Shown piece by piece: positions 50,680 through 58,464 of a stretch of DNA of 64,000 bases. Numbering within the stretch: position 1 is the first letter of the stretch; each line of letters opens with the position of its first letter. Made by a program: the position numbers and the translations under genes. The DNA is from Bacteroidales bacterium UBA4295 (GTDB lineage: Bacteria; Bacteroidota; Bacteroidia; Bacteroidales; Paludibacteraceae), in contig DGVB01000034.1 of NCBI GenBank assembly GCA_002395805.1, positions 10,428 through 74,427 on the forward strand. Direction: 5' to 3'. The notes under the pieces are model-generated. The model worked only from the letters and a program-made list of their open reading frames with translations. It was not told the DNA's origin and ran no database searches.

Positions 50680-50702
50680 TATAGCAAGGGTCTAGAGAAA
50701 AG

Positions 50703-51584
50703 ATGAACAAGCGATATGTTGATTTGAAAGTAGCGCCCGGGACGTATGTGCCGCAGGTGAGAACGGATTATCCGGAGGATGATCCCTATGTAGGGCTATA
50801 CAAACCCGTCTATGACCGCGAATATCCGGCAGTAGATACAGGGTATCCTTATTTCGACGAGTCACCCGCCAATAGGCGTCTAACCTGGTTCGGGTATAAT
50901 ATCGTGCTACGAATTTTAGGATGGATCCTGCGCATCAAATACGGTCTGAGATGGCAGATAGAGAGCGAGCGGCAATGGCATAGGACGTCGTGTCCCGTGC
51001 GGCGGTGGCTTAGACAATTCGACCTCTCCCGCGGAGCAATAACGATAGCTAACCATTGCTACCGGCATGACTGCGCTTCGGTACTCACTACCTTCCATGC
51101 CTCGTCTCACATGCGCATCCCTATGTTCGCGCCAAATTTCCGGACGAAGGATCAGTTCTATCTGCGTATTGTAGGCGGCATACCTATTCCTGCCGCGGAA
51201 GAGGGGCTGAGCGCTATGAAGGCTTTCAATGCCGCATTCGACCGGTACAACGCAAAGGGGTATTGGTTTCATATCTTCCCGGAAGCCAAACGATGGGACT
51301 GGTACAAGCCGCTGCGGCCGTTCCAGAAAGGGGCGTTTACCATGGCATATAAATACAACAAGCCTATTATCCCTTTCGCTGTGAGTTACCGTCCGCGTAC
51401 GGGTCTCTATCGCTTCTTGGGGCCGAAAGACGAACCGCTTACCCAGGTGATCATCGGCGCTCCGATATACCCGGACACAACCAAACCGCGTGCCATAGAG
51501 GTAGAACGATTATTGAACGAAACACACGCTACAATATGCCGCTTAGCCGGAATAGAACAGAATACCTGGCCATCGCAGCTTTGA
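50703..51584 (+). CDS. PlsC-type acyltransferase
   Basis: The product has 293 residues. A hydrophobic segment (62-78) precedes the catalytic NHCYRHD (117-123), and FPEAKR (about 199) and the IPFAVSYRP block match the acceptor and motif III/IV sites of glycerol-3-phosphate-type acyltransferases. The N-terminal 60 residues are an unusual Tyr/Pro/Asp-rich extension. It transfers an acyl chain to an alcohol acceptor that is not known. The EamA gene overlaps its end by 49 bases. Confidence 0.75.
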   Translation: MNKRYVDLKVAPGTYVPQVRTDYPEDDPYVGLYKPVYDREYPAVDTGYPYFDESPANRRLTWFGYNIVLRILGWILRIKYGLRWQIESERQWHRTSCPVRRWLRQFDLSRGAITIANHCYRHDCASVLTTFHASSHMRIPMFAPNFRTKDQFYLRIVGGIPIPAAEEGLSAMKAFNAAFDRYNAKGYWFHIFPEAKRWDWYKPLRPFQKGAFTMAYKYNKPIIPFAVSYRPRTGLYRFLGPKDEPLTQVIIGAPIYPDTTKPRAIEVERLLNETHATICRLAGIEQNTWPSQL

Positions 51585-52492
51585 TAGTTGCGATGTTGAT
51601 CTGGTCGGTCAGCGGGATAGCTATCAAGCATGCCTTGGCCGTCTTGCCGCCCTTCACCATGATCGTGCTGCGTTTTGTGCCTTCGGTACTGCTGATGCTT
51701 GTGATAGGTCTGGTACGGCGGGATCACTCCCTCTTCTGCCTGCAGCGGATGGAGGTCAAAGACCTGCCGCTATTTCTCATCGCCGGCTTTTGCCAGCCTT
51801 TCCTCTACTATTTGCTGGAGACTTTTACCTACGATGCGCTCAACAGTCCTACAATAGCCGAGACGCTGCTCTCCACCTCTCCTCTGCTCAGTCCGCTCTT
51901 CGCCGCTGTGTTACTGCGGGAGCGGGTGACGAAATACAATATCTATGGCATCCTCATTTCCACCGCCGGTGTTTTCGCGCTTTCGCTTGCAGGAAGTACC
52001 AATTACGCGATAGGAAACTACTGGGGAATTCTCCTGGCTTTCGCGGCCGTTTCTGCCGCTGTGATAGACTCGGTCATGATGCGTAAAGCACCAATGAAAT
52101 ACAGTTCGCTGTCCTTCGTTTTTTATACCCAGTTGATCAGCCTGTTCTTCTTCCTCCCGATCTGGTTCTGGCGCGAGGGTCCTTCGGCTTTGATGGCGCT
52201 GGATTGGTATCAATCGGCTACATTCGGATCGGAACTCAATACAGCGCTGCTGTGCGTGTCGTACCTTACCGTTTTTGCCAGCGTTACCGCATTTATTCTC
52301 TTTTGTTTCGCTCTGCGAAAAGTAGGCGTCACGCAGGCGAATGCCTTCAATAATATCCGCCCGATGTTTACCGCTCTATGGATGTTCCTCTTTTTCGGAG
52401 AACACCTGCCGGCTGCCAAGTGGGTAGGAATGATTTTAATCATTTTAGGCTTGTTTGTGTGCCAAAAGAAAGAAAAAATTGCCGATTCTTAA
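51536..52492 (+). CDS. EamA-family (DMT) transporter
   Basis: The product has 318 residues with ten membrane helices in two repeated EamA halves. VAMLIWSVSGIAIKHAL, SPTIAETLLSTSPLLSPLF and NNIRPMFTALWMFLFFGEHL are typical. The family moves amino acids, nucleotide sugars or drugs; the cargo is unknown. It starts inside the acyltransferase gene. Confidence 0.85.
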   Translation: MPLSRNRTEYLAIAALIVAMLIWSVSGIAIKHALAVLPPFTMIVLRFVPSVLLMLVIGLVRRDHSLFCLQRMEVKDLPLFLIAGFCQPFLYYLLETFTYDALNSPTIAETLLSTSPLLSPLFAAVLLRERVTKYNIYGILISTAGVFALSLAGSTNYAIGNYWGILLAFAAVSAAVIDSVMMRKAPMKYSSLSFVFYTQLISLFFFLPIWFWREGPSALMALDWYQSATFGSELNTALLCVSYLTVFASVTAFILFCFALRKVGVTQANAFNNIRPMFTALWMFLFFGEHLPAAKWVGMILIILGLFVCQKKEKIADS

Positions 52493-52498
52493 GATTTT

Positions 52499-52530
52499 TT
52501 TGCCTATACGAAATAAATTTCGTACCTTTG
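52499..52530 (+). promoter_or_regulatory. promoter of the steroid-reductase-like operon
   Basis: TTTG at 52499-52502, 20 bases, TACCTTTG at 52523-52530: a full consensus match just after the EamA stop and about 65 bases before the first ATG. The three genes below therefore form a unit separate from the GH3 unit. Confidence 0.75.
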
Positions 52531-52594
52531 TACACTTTTGCGTTTTTCGCTTTTAAGTGGCAAATATTTATATAGAGACAAATATAACAAACAC

Positions 52595-53398
52595 ATGGAA
52601 AATATCTACACAATGGATTTCTTTTACGACCTGCTGTATATTATGTTTATAGTAGGGCTGGTCGTGTTCGTATCGCTTTATTTCGTGGATGCGGGATACG
52701 GCAAGATGCGTTCGGAGAAGTGGGGCCCGACGATGAGTAATAAAGCGGGCTGGTTTTTAATGGAAGTACCGGTATTTCTGGTAATGCTCTATCTTTATTT
52801 CAAGTCTTTTCCCCTCTATGGGGGCGTGACGACGAAGGCACCGTATTGGATTTTCTTCCTTTTCTTTGAGTTCCATTATTTCCAGCGCTCGTTTATATTC
52901 CCTCTGCTGCTTAAGGGCAAAGGGAAGATGCCGTTTGCCATCATGATTCTCTCCGTAGTGTGGAATTTGATTAATGGTTATATCCAGGGCTTTTGGCTTT
53001 TCCATTTGGCGCCGCAATACTATCCGGAGATGTACACCGCGGAGTGGGTAATGAAACCGCAGTTTATCATCGGTACGATCATATTCTTCACCGGCTGGTG
53101 TATTAATATGCATTCGGACTACGTGATCCGCCATCTTCGTCAACCGGGCGACACGAACCACTATCTCCCTAAAAAAGGTCTGTACAAATATGTGACAAGT
53201 GCCAATTATCTGGGCGAAATCACCGAATGGCTCGGTTTTGCAATACTCACATGGTCGCTTGCCGGACTGCTATTCTTCTGGTTCAGCTGCTGCAATCTGG
53301 TACCGCGCAGCAATGCGATATACAAGAAATACGAGGAAGAATTCCCCGATGAGTTTGACCGCAAGAAACTAAAACGTATTATTCCGTTTATTTACTAA
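52595..53398 (+). CDS. steroid 5-alpha-reductase family membrane protein
   Basis: The product has 267 residues and about six membrane helices. The C-terminal half matches the 3-oxo-5-alpha-steroid 4-dehydrogenase domain: GWCINMHSDYVIRHLR, GLYKYVTSANYLGE and EFPDEFDRKKLKRIIPFIY, the signature seen in human SRD5A1. Enzymes of this class reduce the C4-C5 double bond of 3-keto-delta-4 steroids to the 5-alpha form with NADPH. An isoprenylcysteine-methyltransferase relative is the main alternative. The ATG at 52595 follows a consensus promoter. The next gene is 3 bases downstream. Confidence 0.82.
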   Translation: MENIYTMDFFYDLLYIMFIVGLVVFVSLYFVDAGYGKMRSEKWGPTMSNKAGWFLMEVPVFLVMLYLYFKSFPLYGGVTTKAPYWIFFLFFEFHYFQRSFIFPLLLKGKGKMPFAIMILSVVWNLINGYIQGFWLFHLAPQYYPEMYTAEWVMKPQFIIGTIIFFTGWCINMHSDYVIRHLRQPGDTNHYLPKKGLYKYVTSANYLGEITEWLGFAILTWSLAGLLFFWFSCCNLVPRSNAIYKKYEEEFPDEFDRKKLKRIIPFIY

Positions 53399-53401
53399 AT
53401 A

Positions 53402-54715
53402 ATGGCAACAAAAAAGAAGCAAGAGTTGGCTAATGAGTCGAAACTCTTTACTCCCTTCCAACTGGGACCTATCACGCTGCGCAATAGAGTTGTGCGCAGC
53501 GCTGCTTTTGAGAATATGGCGCGTGGCAACGCACCCACCCAAGAATTACAAGACTACCATGTCTCAGTCGCTCGCGGTGGAGTAGGTATGACTACTGTAG
53601 CATACTGCGCGGTGGATCTGAGCGGTGTGTCTTTCGACGGCCAGCTCTATGTCCGCCCTGAGATCATTCCGGATATGAAGAAGATGACCGATGCCATTCA
53701 TGCGGAGGGCGCGAAAGCGTCTATCCAACTGGGTCACTGCGGTAATATGACGCATTTCTATACCTGCCATTGTATGCCGGTCAGCGCTGATACATGGTTC
53801 AATCTCTACAGCCCGACGATTCACCGTCGCCTCAAGGTGTCGGAAATCAAAGGTCTGGTGAAGAAATTCGGTGAAGCTGTGGACTGGGCTCGCGAGTGCG
53901 GCTTTGACTGCGTTGAGATACATGCCGGACATGCTTATCTTATCTCGCAGTTTATCGGTCCGCGCACGAACCATCGCCATGACGAGTATGGAGGCTCTTT
54001 TGAGAACCGTGTGCGGTTTATGAACGAAGTGCTGGACGAGGTGATGCTGCACGCCAAGGACGATATGGCGGTAGTTGTTAAGACCAACATGTGGGACGAC
54101 TGCTGGCACGGCGTGACGATCGAAGAGGGAATCAAAGTAGCGAAAGAGATAGCCAAGCATAAGGTTCACGGTATCGTTCTCTCCGGCGGCACTGTGAGCC
54201 GTTCGCCGATGACTATCCTTGGCGGCGCCATGCCGTACAAAACGCTTGCGCATTATATGAATATGAAATCCTTCTGGTGGCTCAAAGCGGCGCTCAATAT
54301 ACCGGGCGTACATCAGATCATGCTGCCTACTTCGCCGTTCAAGGAACTCTATTTCATGGACAAAGCGAAAATATTCCAGAAAGAGATCACGGATGTGCCG
54401 TTGATTTACGTAGGCGGAGTACAGAGCGGTGATAACTGCCAACAGATCATGGATGAGGGATTCGAACTATTCCAGATAGCACACGTGCTGATCAAAGATC
54501 CGGAGTTCGTCCATCATATTTATGAAAATCCGCATTACCATGCCGGCTGCGGCAGATCCAACTACTGTGTGGGACGTATGTACACGCTCAATATGAAATG
54601 CCACGAGTGTGTTGAGCGCGACGGCGAACAGATCTCCCCGCGTATCAAGCGCGAGATCGCGAATCTGGAGGCGGCAGCGAAGAAATCAATCGAACAACAA
54701 AAAGCCGCCCAATAA
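53402..54715 (+). CDS. old-yellow-enzyme flavoprotein, 5-beta-reductase-like
   Basis: The product has 437 residues: one FMN TIM barrel plus a short C-terminal tail. TPFQLGPITLRNRVVRSA, ASIQLGHCG, VEIHAGHAYLISQFIGPRTNHR and DEYGGSFENRVRF match the BaiCD/2,4-dienoyl-CoA reductase group. The NAD(P)-binding half of those enzymes is absent. The cluster that binds 4Fe-4S in relatives (C-x2-C-x3-C-x11-C) is here C383-x2-S386-x2-C389-x10-C400, so one Cys is Ser. In gut bacteria this type reduces 3-oxo-delta-4 bile acids. The role here is inferred from its neighbours. Confidence 0.75.
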   Translation: MATKKKQELANESKLFTPFQLGPITLRNRVVRSAAFENMARGNAPTQELQDYHVSVARGGVGMTTVAYCAVDLSGVSFDGQLYVRPEIIPDMKKMTDAIHAEGAKASIQLGHCGNMTHFYTCHCMPVSADTWFNLYSPTIHRRLKVSEIKGLVKKFGEAVDWARECGFDCVEIHAGHAYLISQFIGPRTNHRHDEYGGSFENRVRFMNEVLDEVMLHAKDDMAVVVKTNMWDDCWHGVTIEEGIKVAKEIAKHKVHGIVLSGGTVSRSPMTILGGAMPYKTLAHYMNMKSFWWLKAALNIPGVHQIMLPTSPFKELYFMDKAKIFQKEITDVPLIYVGGVQSGDNCQQIMDEGFELFQIAHVLIKDPEFVHHIYENPHYHAGCGRSNYCVGRMYTLNMKCHECVERDGEQISPRIKREIANLEAAAKKSIEQQKAAQ

Positions 54716-54716
54716 G

Positions 54717-55544
54717 ATGCTTGCATTAGTGACAGGTGCTTCGTCCGGTATCGGACTGCAGTACGCTACCGCCTTGGCACGGGATTATCATTGCGACTTG
54801 CTGCTGGTGAGCAACCAAGAGAAAGAACTGGAGCAAGTGGCTGTAGATTTGGCTGCTACGTACGGCGTGAAGACAACCGCTCATTTTGCGGATCTCAGTC
54901 TTTCTGATGCAGCGGAGGACTTGCATAGTTGGTGCAAGGAGCAAGGATATGTAGTCGATATACTGATCAATAATGCCGGTGTGTTCTTCTTCAATCCTTA
55001 TTGCGAGACGTCCATGAAAAGGATCGAATTGATGCTGCAGTTGCATGTAGTGACAGTAGCCAAACTTACACGCCTATTCGGCGAAGATATGTGTGCGAGG
55101 CGACTGACCGAAGAGGAAGCGAATCAGCATATTTGCGGCCATAAACGCATGAAGGGTTATATCCTCAATATGAGTTCTATGTCCGCCTGGATGGCGATGC
55201 CGGGGATCCAGACCTATAATGCTACCAAAGCGTTTATATACAATTTCTCCAAGTCTATCTGGTACGAACTGAAGCCGCAGAACGTAGGTATTACGGTAAT
55301 GGCTCCGGGTGCAGTGGACACCGGTCTTTTCGGGTTAGCTCCTAATCTCCGTAAACTGGCGGTGGCGCTAACCGTCTCTATCCCGCCTGAGAAACTCGTG
55401 AAGCGGGCGCTCAAGAAAATGTTCCGCAACAAGAAAGCCGATACGCCGGGATTTATCAACTGGCTCTCTACTCCTCTTTTGAAACATACACCCGACTGGC
55501 TTCTTTTTCTGGCTATAAAATTTGTCGGAAAATATCAAAAGTAA
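54717..55544 (+). CDS. short-chain dehydrogenase, hydroxysteroid-dehydrogenase-like
   Basis: The product has 275 residues from MLALVTGASSG. TGASSGIG (6-13) binds the nucleotide, NNAG (85-88) is structural, and S153/S154 with Y167-NAT-K171 form the active site. The C-terminal 60 residues are hydrophobic and basic, suggesting membrane association. SDRs of this kind include 3-alpha- and 3-beta-hydroxysteroid dehydrogenases. It starts one base after the stop of the flavoprotein gene, so it belongs to the same transcript. Confidence 0.75.
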   Translation: MLALVTGASSGIGLQYATALARDYHCDLLLVSNQEKELEQVAVDLAATYGVKTTAHFADLSLSDAAEDLHSWCKEQGYVVDILINNAGVFFFNPYCETSMKRIELMLQLHVVTVAKLTRLFGEDMCARRLTEEEANQHICGHKRMKGYILNMSSMSAWMAMPGIQTYNATKAFIYNFSKSIWYELKPQNVGITVMAPGAVDTGLFGLAPNLRKLAVALTVSIPPEKLVKRALKKMFRNKKADTPGFINWLSTPLLKHTPDWLLFLAIKFVGKYQK

Positions 55545-55618
55545 ATAATTTTCATTAATATTCAGTGCTCATTTATTAAGCGGCTTAAAAATAGTAAACT
55601 TTTTCTTATAGGGAAATG

Positions 55619-55649
55619 TTGTCTATTTGAGAAAAAAGCAGTAATTTTG
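55619..55649 (+). promoter_or_regulatory. promoter of the TonB receptor gene
   Basis: TTG at 55619-55621, 20 bases, TAATTTTG at 55642-55649, 28 bases before the ATG. Confidence 0.65.
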
Positions 55650-55677
55650 CGCCGTTTTTTTGAGTTGAACTGAATAT

Positions 55678-58422
55678 ATGAAACATTTTTACAATTTATT
55701 GGTATTAGTTTGTGTTTCTCAAGCTGCGCTTGCAGAGACCCTAACCGGAGTTATAACTGATGGTTTTACGCGTGAGCCGCTGATTGGCGTGACGATTCTC
55801 AACACAGCGGATAACAGCGGTACCGTTACGGATTTCGACGGTGCGTACTCGCTGGAAGTGAATTCTCTGCCGGCAACAATCAAATTTTCATACGTAGGTT
55901 ATCAGACGGAGGAAAAGGTATTCAAGACCATTCCTGCCGTCTTTAATATGGCGATGCAGGCCGATAATGAGGTGCTGGACGAGGTGGTTGTGACCGCCGG
56001 TCGTTTCGAACAGCGTATGACGGATGTAACGGTTTCCATCGAAGTGGTGAAGCCTCAGGCTCTGCGCAGCCAAGCCCCGACGGATCTCTCTGCTACGCTG
56101 CAGACCTTGCCAGGTGTGGAGGTGATAGACAAGCAGCCTTCTATCCGCGGCGGTGGAGGATGGACCTACAGTGTAGGTTCCCGTTGCCAGGTGTTGATGG
56201 ACGGTATGACGATTCTGAACCCGAAAACAGGCGAGATTAACTGGAATAATGTGCCGCTGGAGAATGTGGCGCAAGTGGAGGTCGTCAAAGGTGCTTCTTC
56301 TGTGCTATACGGCTCGTCGGCGCTCAACGGTGTCATCAACGTTCGTACCCAGCGCCCGGGATTGAATCCAGAAACCAAGATCTCCGGTTATGTAGGTGTT
56401 TATGACAACTACAACAACTACTCCTATACGGGTGCACGCCTGCCTCTCTACTATGGGGCTGAGGCTTCTCATTCGCGCCGCATAGGAGATTTCGATGTGT
56501 CCGGCGCTATCAGCGGATTCAAGGACGAAGGATTCCGTCAGCAGGGTTTCAATGACCGCGTACGTTTCGGCGGAAACATGACTTATCATATGCCTGCTGA
56601 AGAGAATAAGTATGTCAATATGGGTGTGAACCTGAATTATGTAGCGAACAGGTACGGCGATTTCTTTATCTGGCGCAGTCCGAAAGACCCGCTTCGTCCG
56701 TCACCGCTGACCAACATGGGGCGCAATGAGCATAATTTTAACATAGACCCCTTCTTCAATTACGATGACACAGAGCGCGGTATATCGCACAAACTGCGCA
56801 CACGATTCTATATGACATCCGATAATGTCACTCAGCCGTCCGGTGTGATCAGCACCAAGGATCTGCTGAAATGGGGTCTGACCAGCTTCGACATGGACAA
56901 AGTGATGGGGTATGTGAACGACGTGACCGGGAATATCGGGAACGGTATGGATGTAGCGGACGCGCTCTTGCTGACCTTCAAAGACGTGACCGTGCCTATT
57001 GCCAACGAAGATTGGCTTACCGCCGTGGTGAACGGTATTGACCTCGTGAAGAACGGTCTGGGCTATACCGGTACGGTAGCAGAGATGCAGGATGCAGTGG
57101 CATACGCCATGGATCTGCTGGCTGATAAGACACCGACCCGTCCGGAGTTGACCTATAACGGTTATATTGACTACCAGTTCGCCAAACAATGGAACTCCGG
57201 CGTGCGCTTGACTACCGGTATTAACTGGAATCATATTACCAACACGGCTAATATAACCGGTACACACCATACGGATAATGTAGCGGCCTACTTGCAATAC
57301 GACCATCGTATAGCGAACCGTCTCTCGCTTTCTGCCGGTGTGCGTCTGGAATACTATCGTATGGACGACCAATACAAAGAGGCAAACATCCAGATCGGTA
57401 ATTGGCTCTGTCCCGTCCGTCCGGTCTTCCGTGCCGGTCTAAACTGGGAAATCTACAAAGCCGGATTCCTCCGCGCTTCGTTCGGCCAGGGTTACCGTAA
57501 CCCGTCTGTCACCGAGAAATTCGCCCGCAAGGACATCGGTGGAGTAGGTGTGTATCCTAATAAAAATATCAAGCCGGAGTCCGGTTACAATGCCGAGTTG
57601 GGTTATAAGCAACTCTATAAATTCGGTCCGGTTTCCGGTACACTCGACGTAGCGGCTTTCTATACCGAGTATAGGGATATGATTGAGTATCAGTTCGGTC
57701 TCTTCCGCAATTCGGATTTCACGATGGTCAACTCGATGTATGATGTGGTAGATGAGTTGAAAAATATAGTCAACGACTTCGCGCAGACCAAATCTCTGGC
57801 TAACGCCGGTATCGGTATTGGTGCTCAGTTTGTCAATGTGAGTCATGCTCGTATTTACGGAGCAGAGGTCAGCACCGCCGGTATGGTGGATATCAAGAAA
57901 GATATGAACCTCCGTTATTCCATCGGTTATACCTTCACCGAACCGGAGGATATGGATAATGAGCGGCGCATCGAGGAGGAGAAGACCTATACCGACCCGC
58001 TGCAGATGAAAAATAAATCCAACGACTCCAAATACCTCAAATACCGTAATAAGCATTCCTTCAAAACAACGATTGACTATACCTATAAATGGTTCTCCAT
58101 CGGTGTCAATATGTCCTACCGCAGCAAGATTCTTGCAGTGGATTATCTTATGGTAGATGAGCGTGTGAAAGAGCAAAAAGATTTGATGGACTATGCGCGT
58201 ATGTTTATCTTCGGATACGAAGACGGACTCTCGCTGCATGACTATTGGATGAGTCATAATAACGGTATCTTCACGATGGATCTGCGTGCTTCCGTTCGTT
58301 TCAAGGAGCACGTAGAGATGCAGTTCCTGGTAAATAACTTGCTCAATACCGAGTATAGTTATCGTCCAATGGCGCTGGCTCCGCCTCGTACATTTGTATG
58401 CAGAATGAATATTAATTTGTAA
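55678..58422 (+). CDS. TonB-dependent receptor
   Basis: The product has 914 residues with a signal peptide (about 20 residues). Residues about 21-90 are a carboxypeptidase-regulatory-like domain (GVITDGFTREPLIGVTIL, FSYVGYQTEEK). A TonB-box-like DEVVVTAG leads into the plug (DLSATLQTLPGVEVIDKQPS, VEVVKGASSVLYGSSALNGV) and the 22-strand barrel, ending with CRMNINL. A large loop near 385-490 is helical. The ligand is unknown; size and architecture are unlike SusC. It has its own promoter, and a secreted repeat protein follows 42 bases downstream. Confidence 0.9.
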   Translation: MKHFYNLLVLVCVSQAALAETLTGVITDGFTREPLIGVTILNTADNSGTVTDFDGAYSLEVNSLPATIKFSYVGYQTEEKVFKTIPAVFNMAMQADNEVLDEVVVTAGRFEQRMTDVTVSIEVVKPQALRSQAPTDLSATLQTLPGVEVIDKQPSIRGGGGWTYSVGSRCQVLMDGMTILNPKTGEINWNNVPLENVAQVEVVKGASSVLYGSSALNGVINVRTQRPGLNPETKISGYVGVYDNYNNYSYTGARLPLYYGAEASHSRRIGDFDVSGAISGFKDEGFRQQGFNDRVRFGGNMTYHMPAEENKYVNMGVNLNYVANRYGDFFIWRSPKDPLRPSPLTNMGRNEHNFNIDPFFNYDDTERGISHKLRTRFYMTSDNVTQPSGVISTKDLLKWGLTSFDMDKVMGYVNDVTGNIGNGMDVADALLLTFKDVTVPIANEDWLTAVVNGIDLVKNGLGYTGTVAEMQDAVAYAMDLLADKTPTRPELTYNGYIDYQFAKQWNSGVRLTTGINWNHITNTANITGTHHTDNVAAYLQYDHRIANRLSLSAGVRLEYYRMDDQYKEANIQIGNWLCPVRPVFRAGLNWEIYKAGFLRASFGQGYRNPSVTEKFARKDIGGVGVYPNKNIKPESGYNAELGYKQLYKFGPVSGTLDVAAFYTEYRDMIEYQFGLFRNSDFTMVNSMYDVVDELKNIVNDFAQTKSLANAGIGIGAQFVNVSHARIYGAEVSTAGMVDIKKDMNLRYSIGYTFTEPEDMDNERRIEEEKTYTDPLQMKNKSNDSKYLKYRNKHSFKTTIDYTYKWFSIGVNMSYRSKILAVDYLMVDERVKEQKDLMDYARMFIFGYEDGLSLHDYWMSHNNGIFTMDLRASVRFKEHVEMQFLVNNLLNTEYSYRPMALAPPRTFVCRMNINL

Positions 58423-58430
58423 TGTTAAGC

Positions 58431-58459
58431 GTTTAGAGAATTAGGGTTTAGAGAATTAG
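58431..58459 (+). repeat. two copies of a 14-bp unit before the repeat-protein gene
   Basis: GTTTAGAGAATTAG at 58431-58444 and again at 58446-58459, one base apart, six bases before the ATG. It may affect the ribosome binding region. Confidence 0.75.
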
Positions 58460-58464
58460 AGAAA

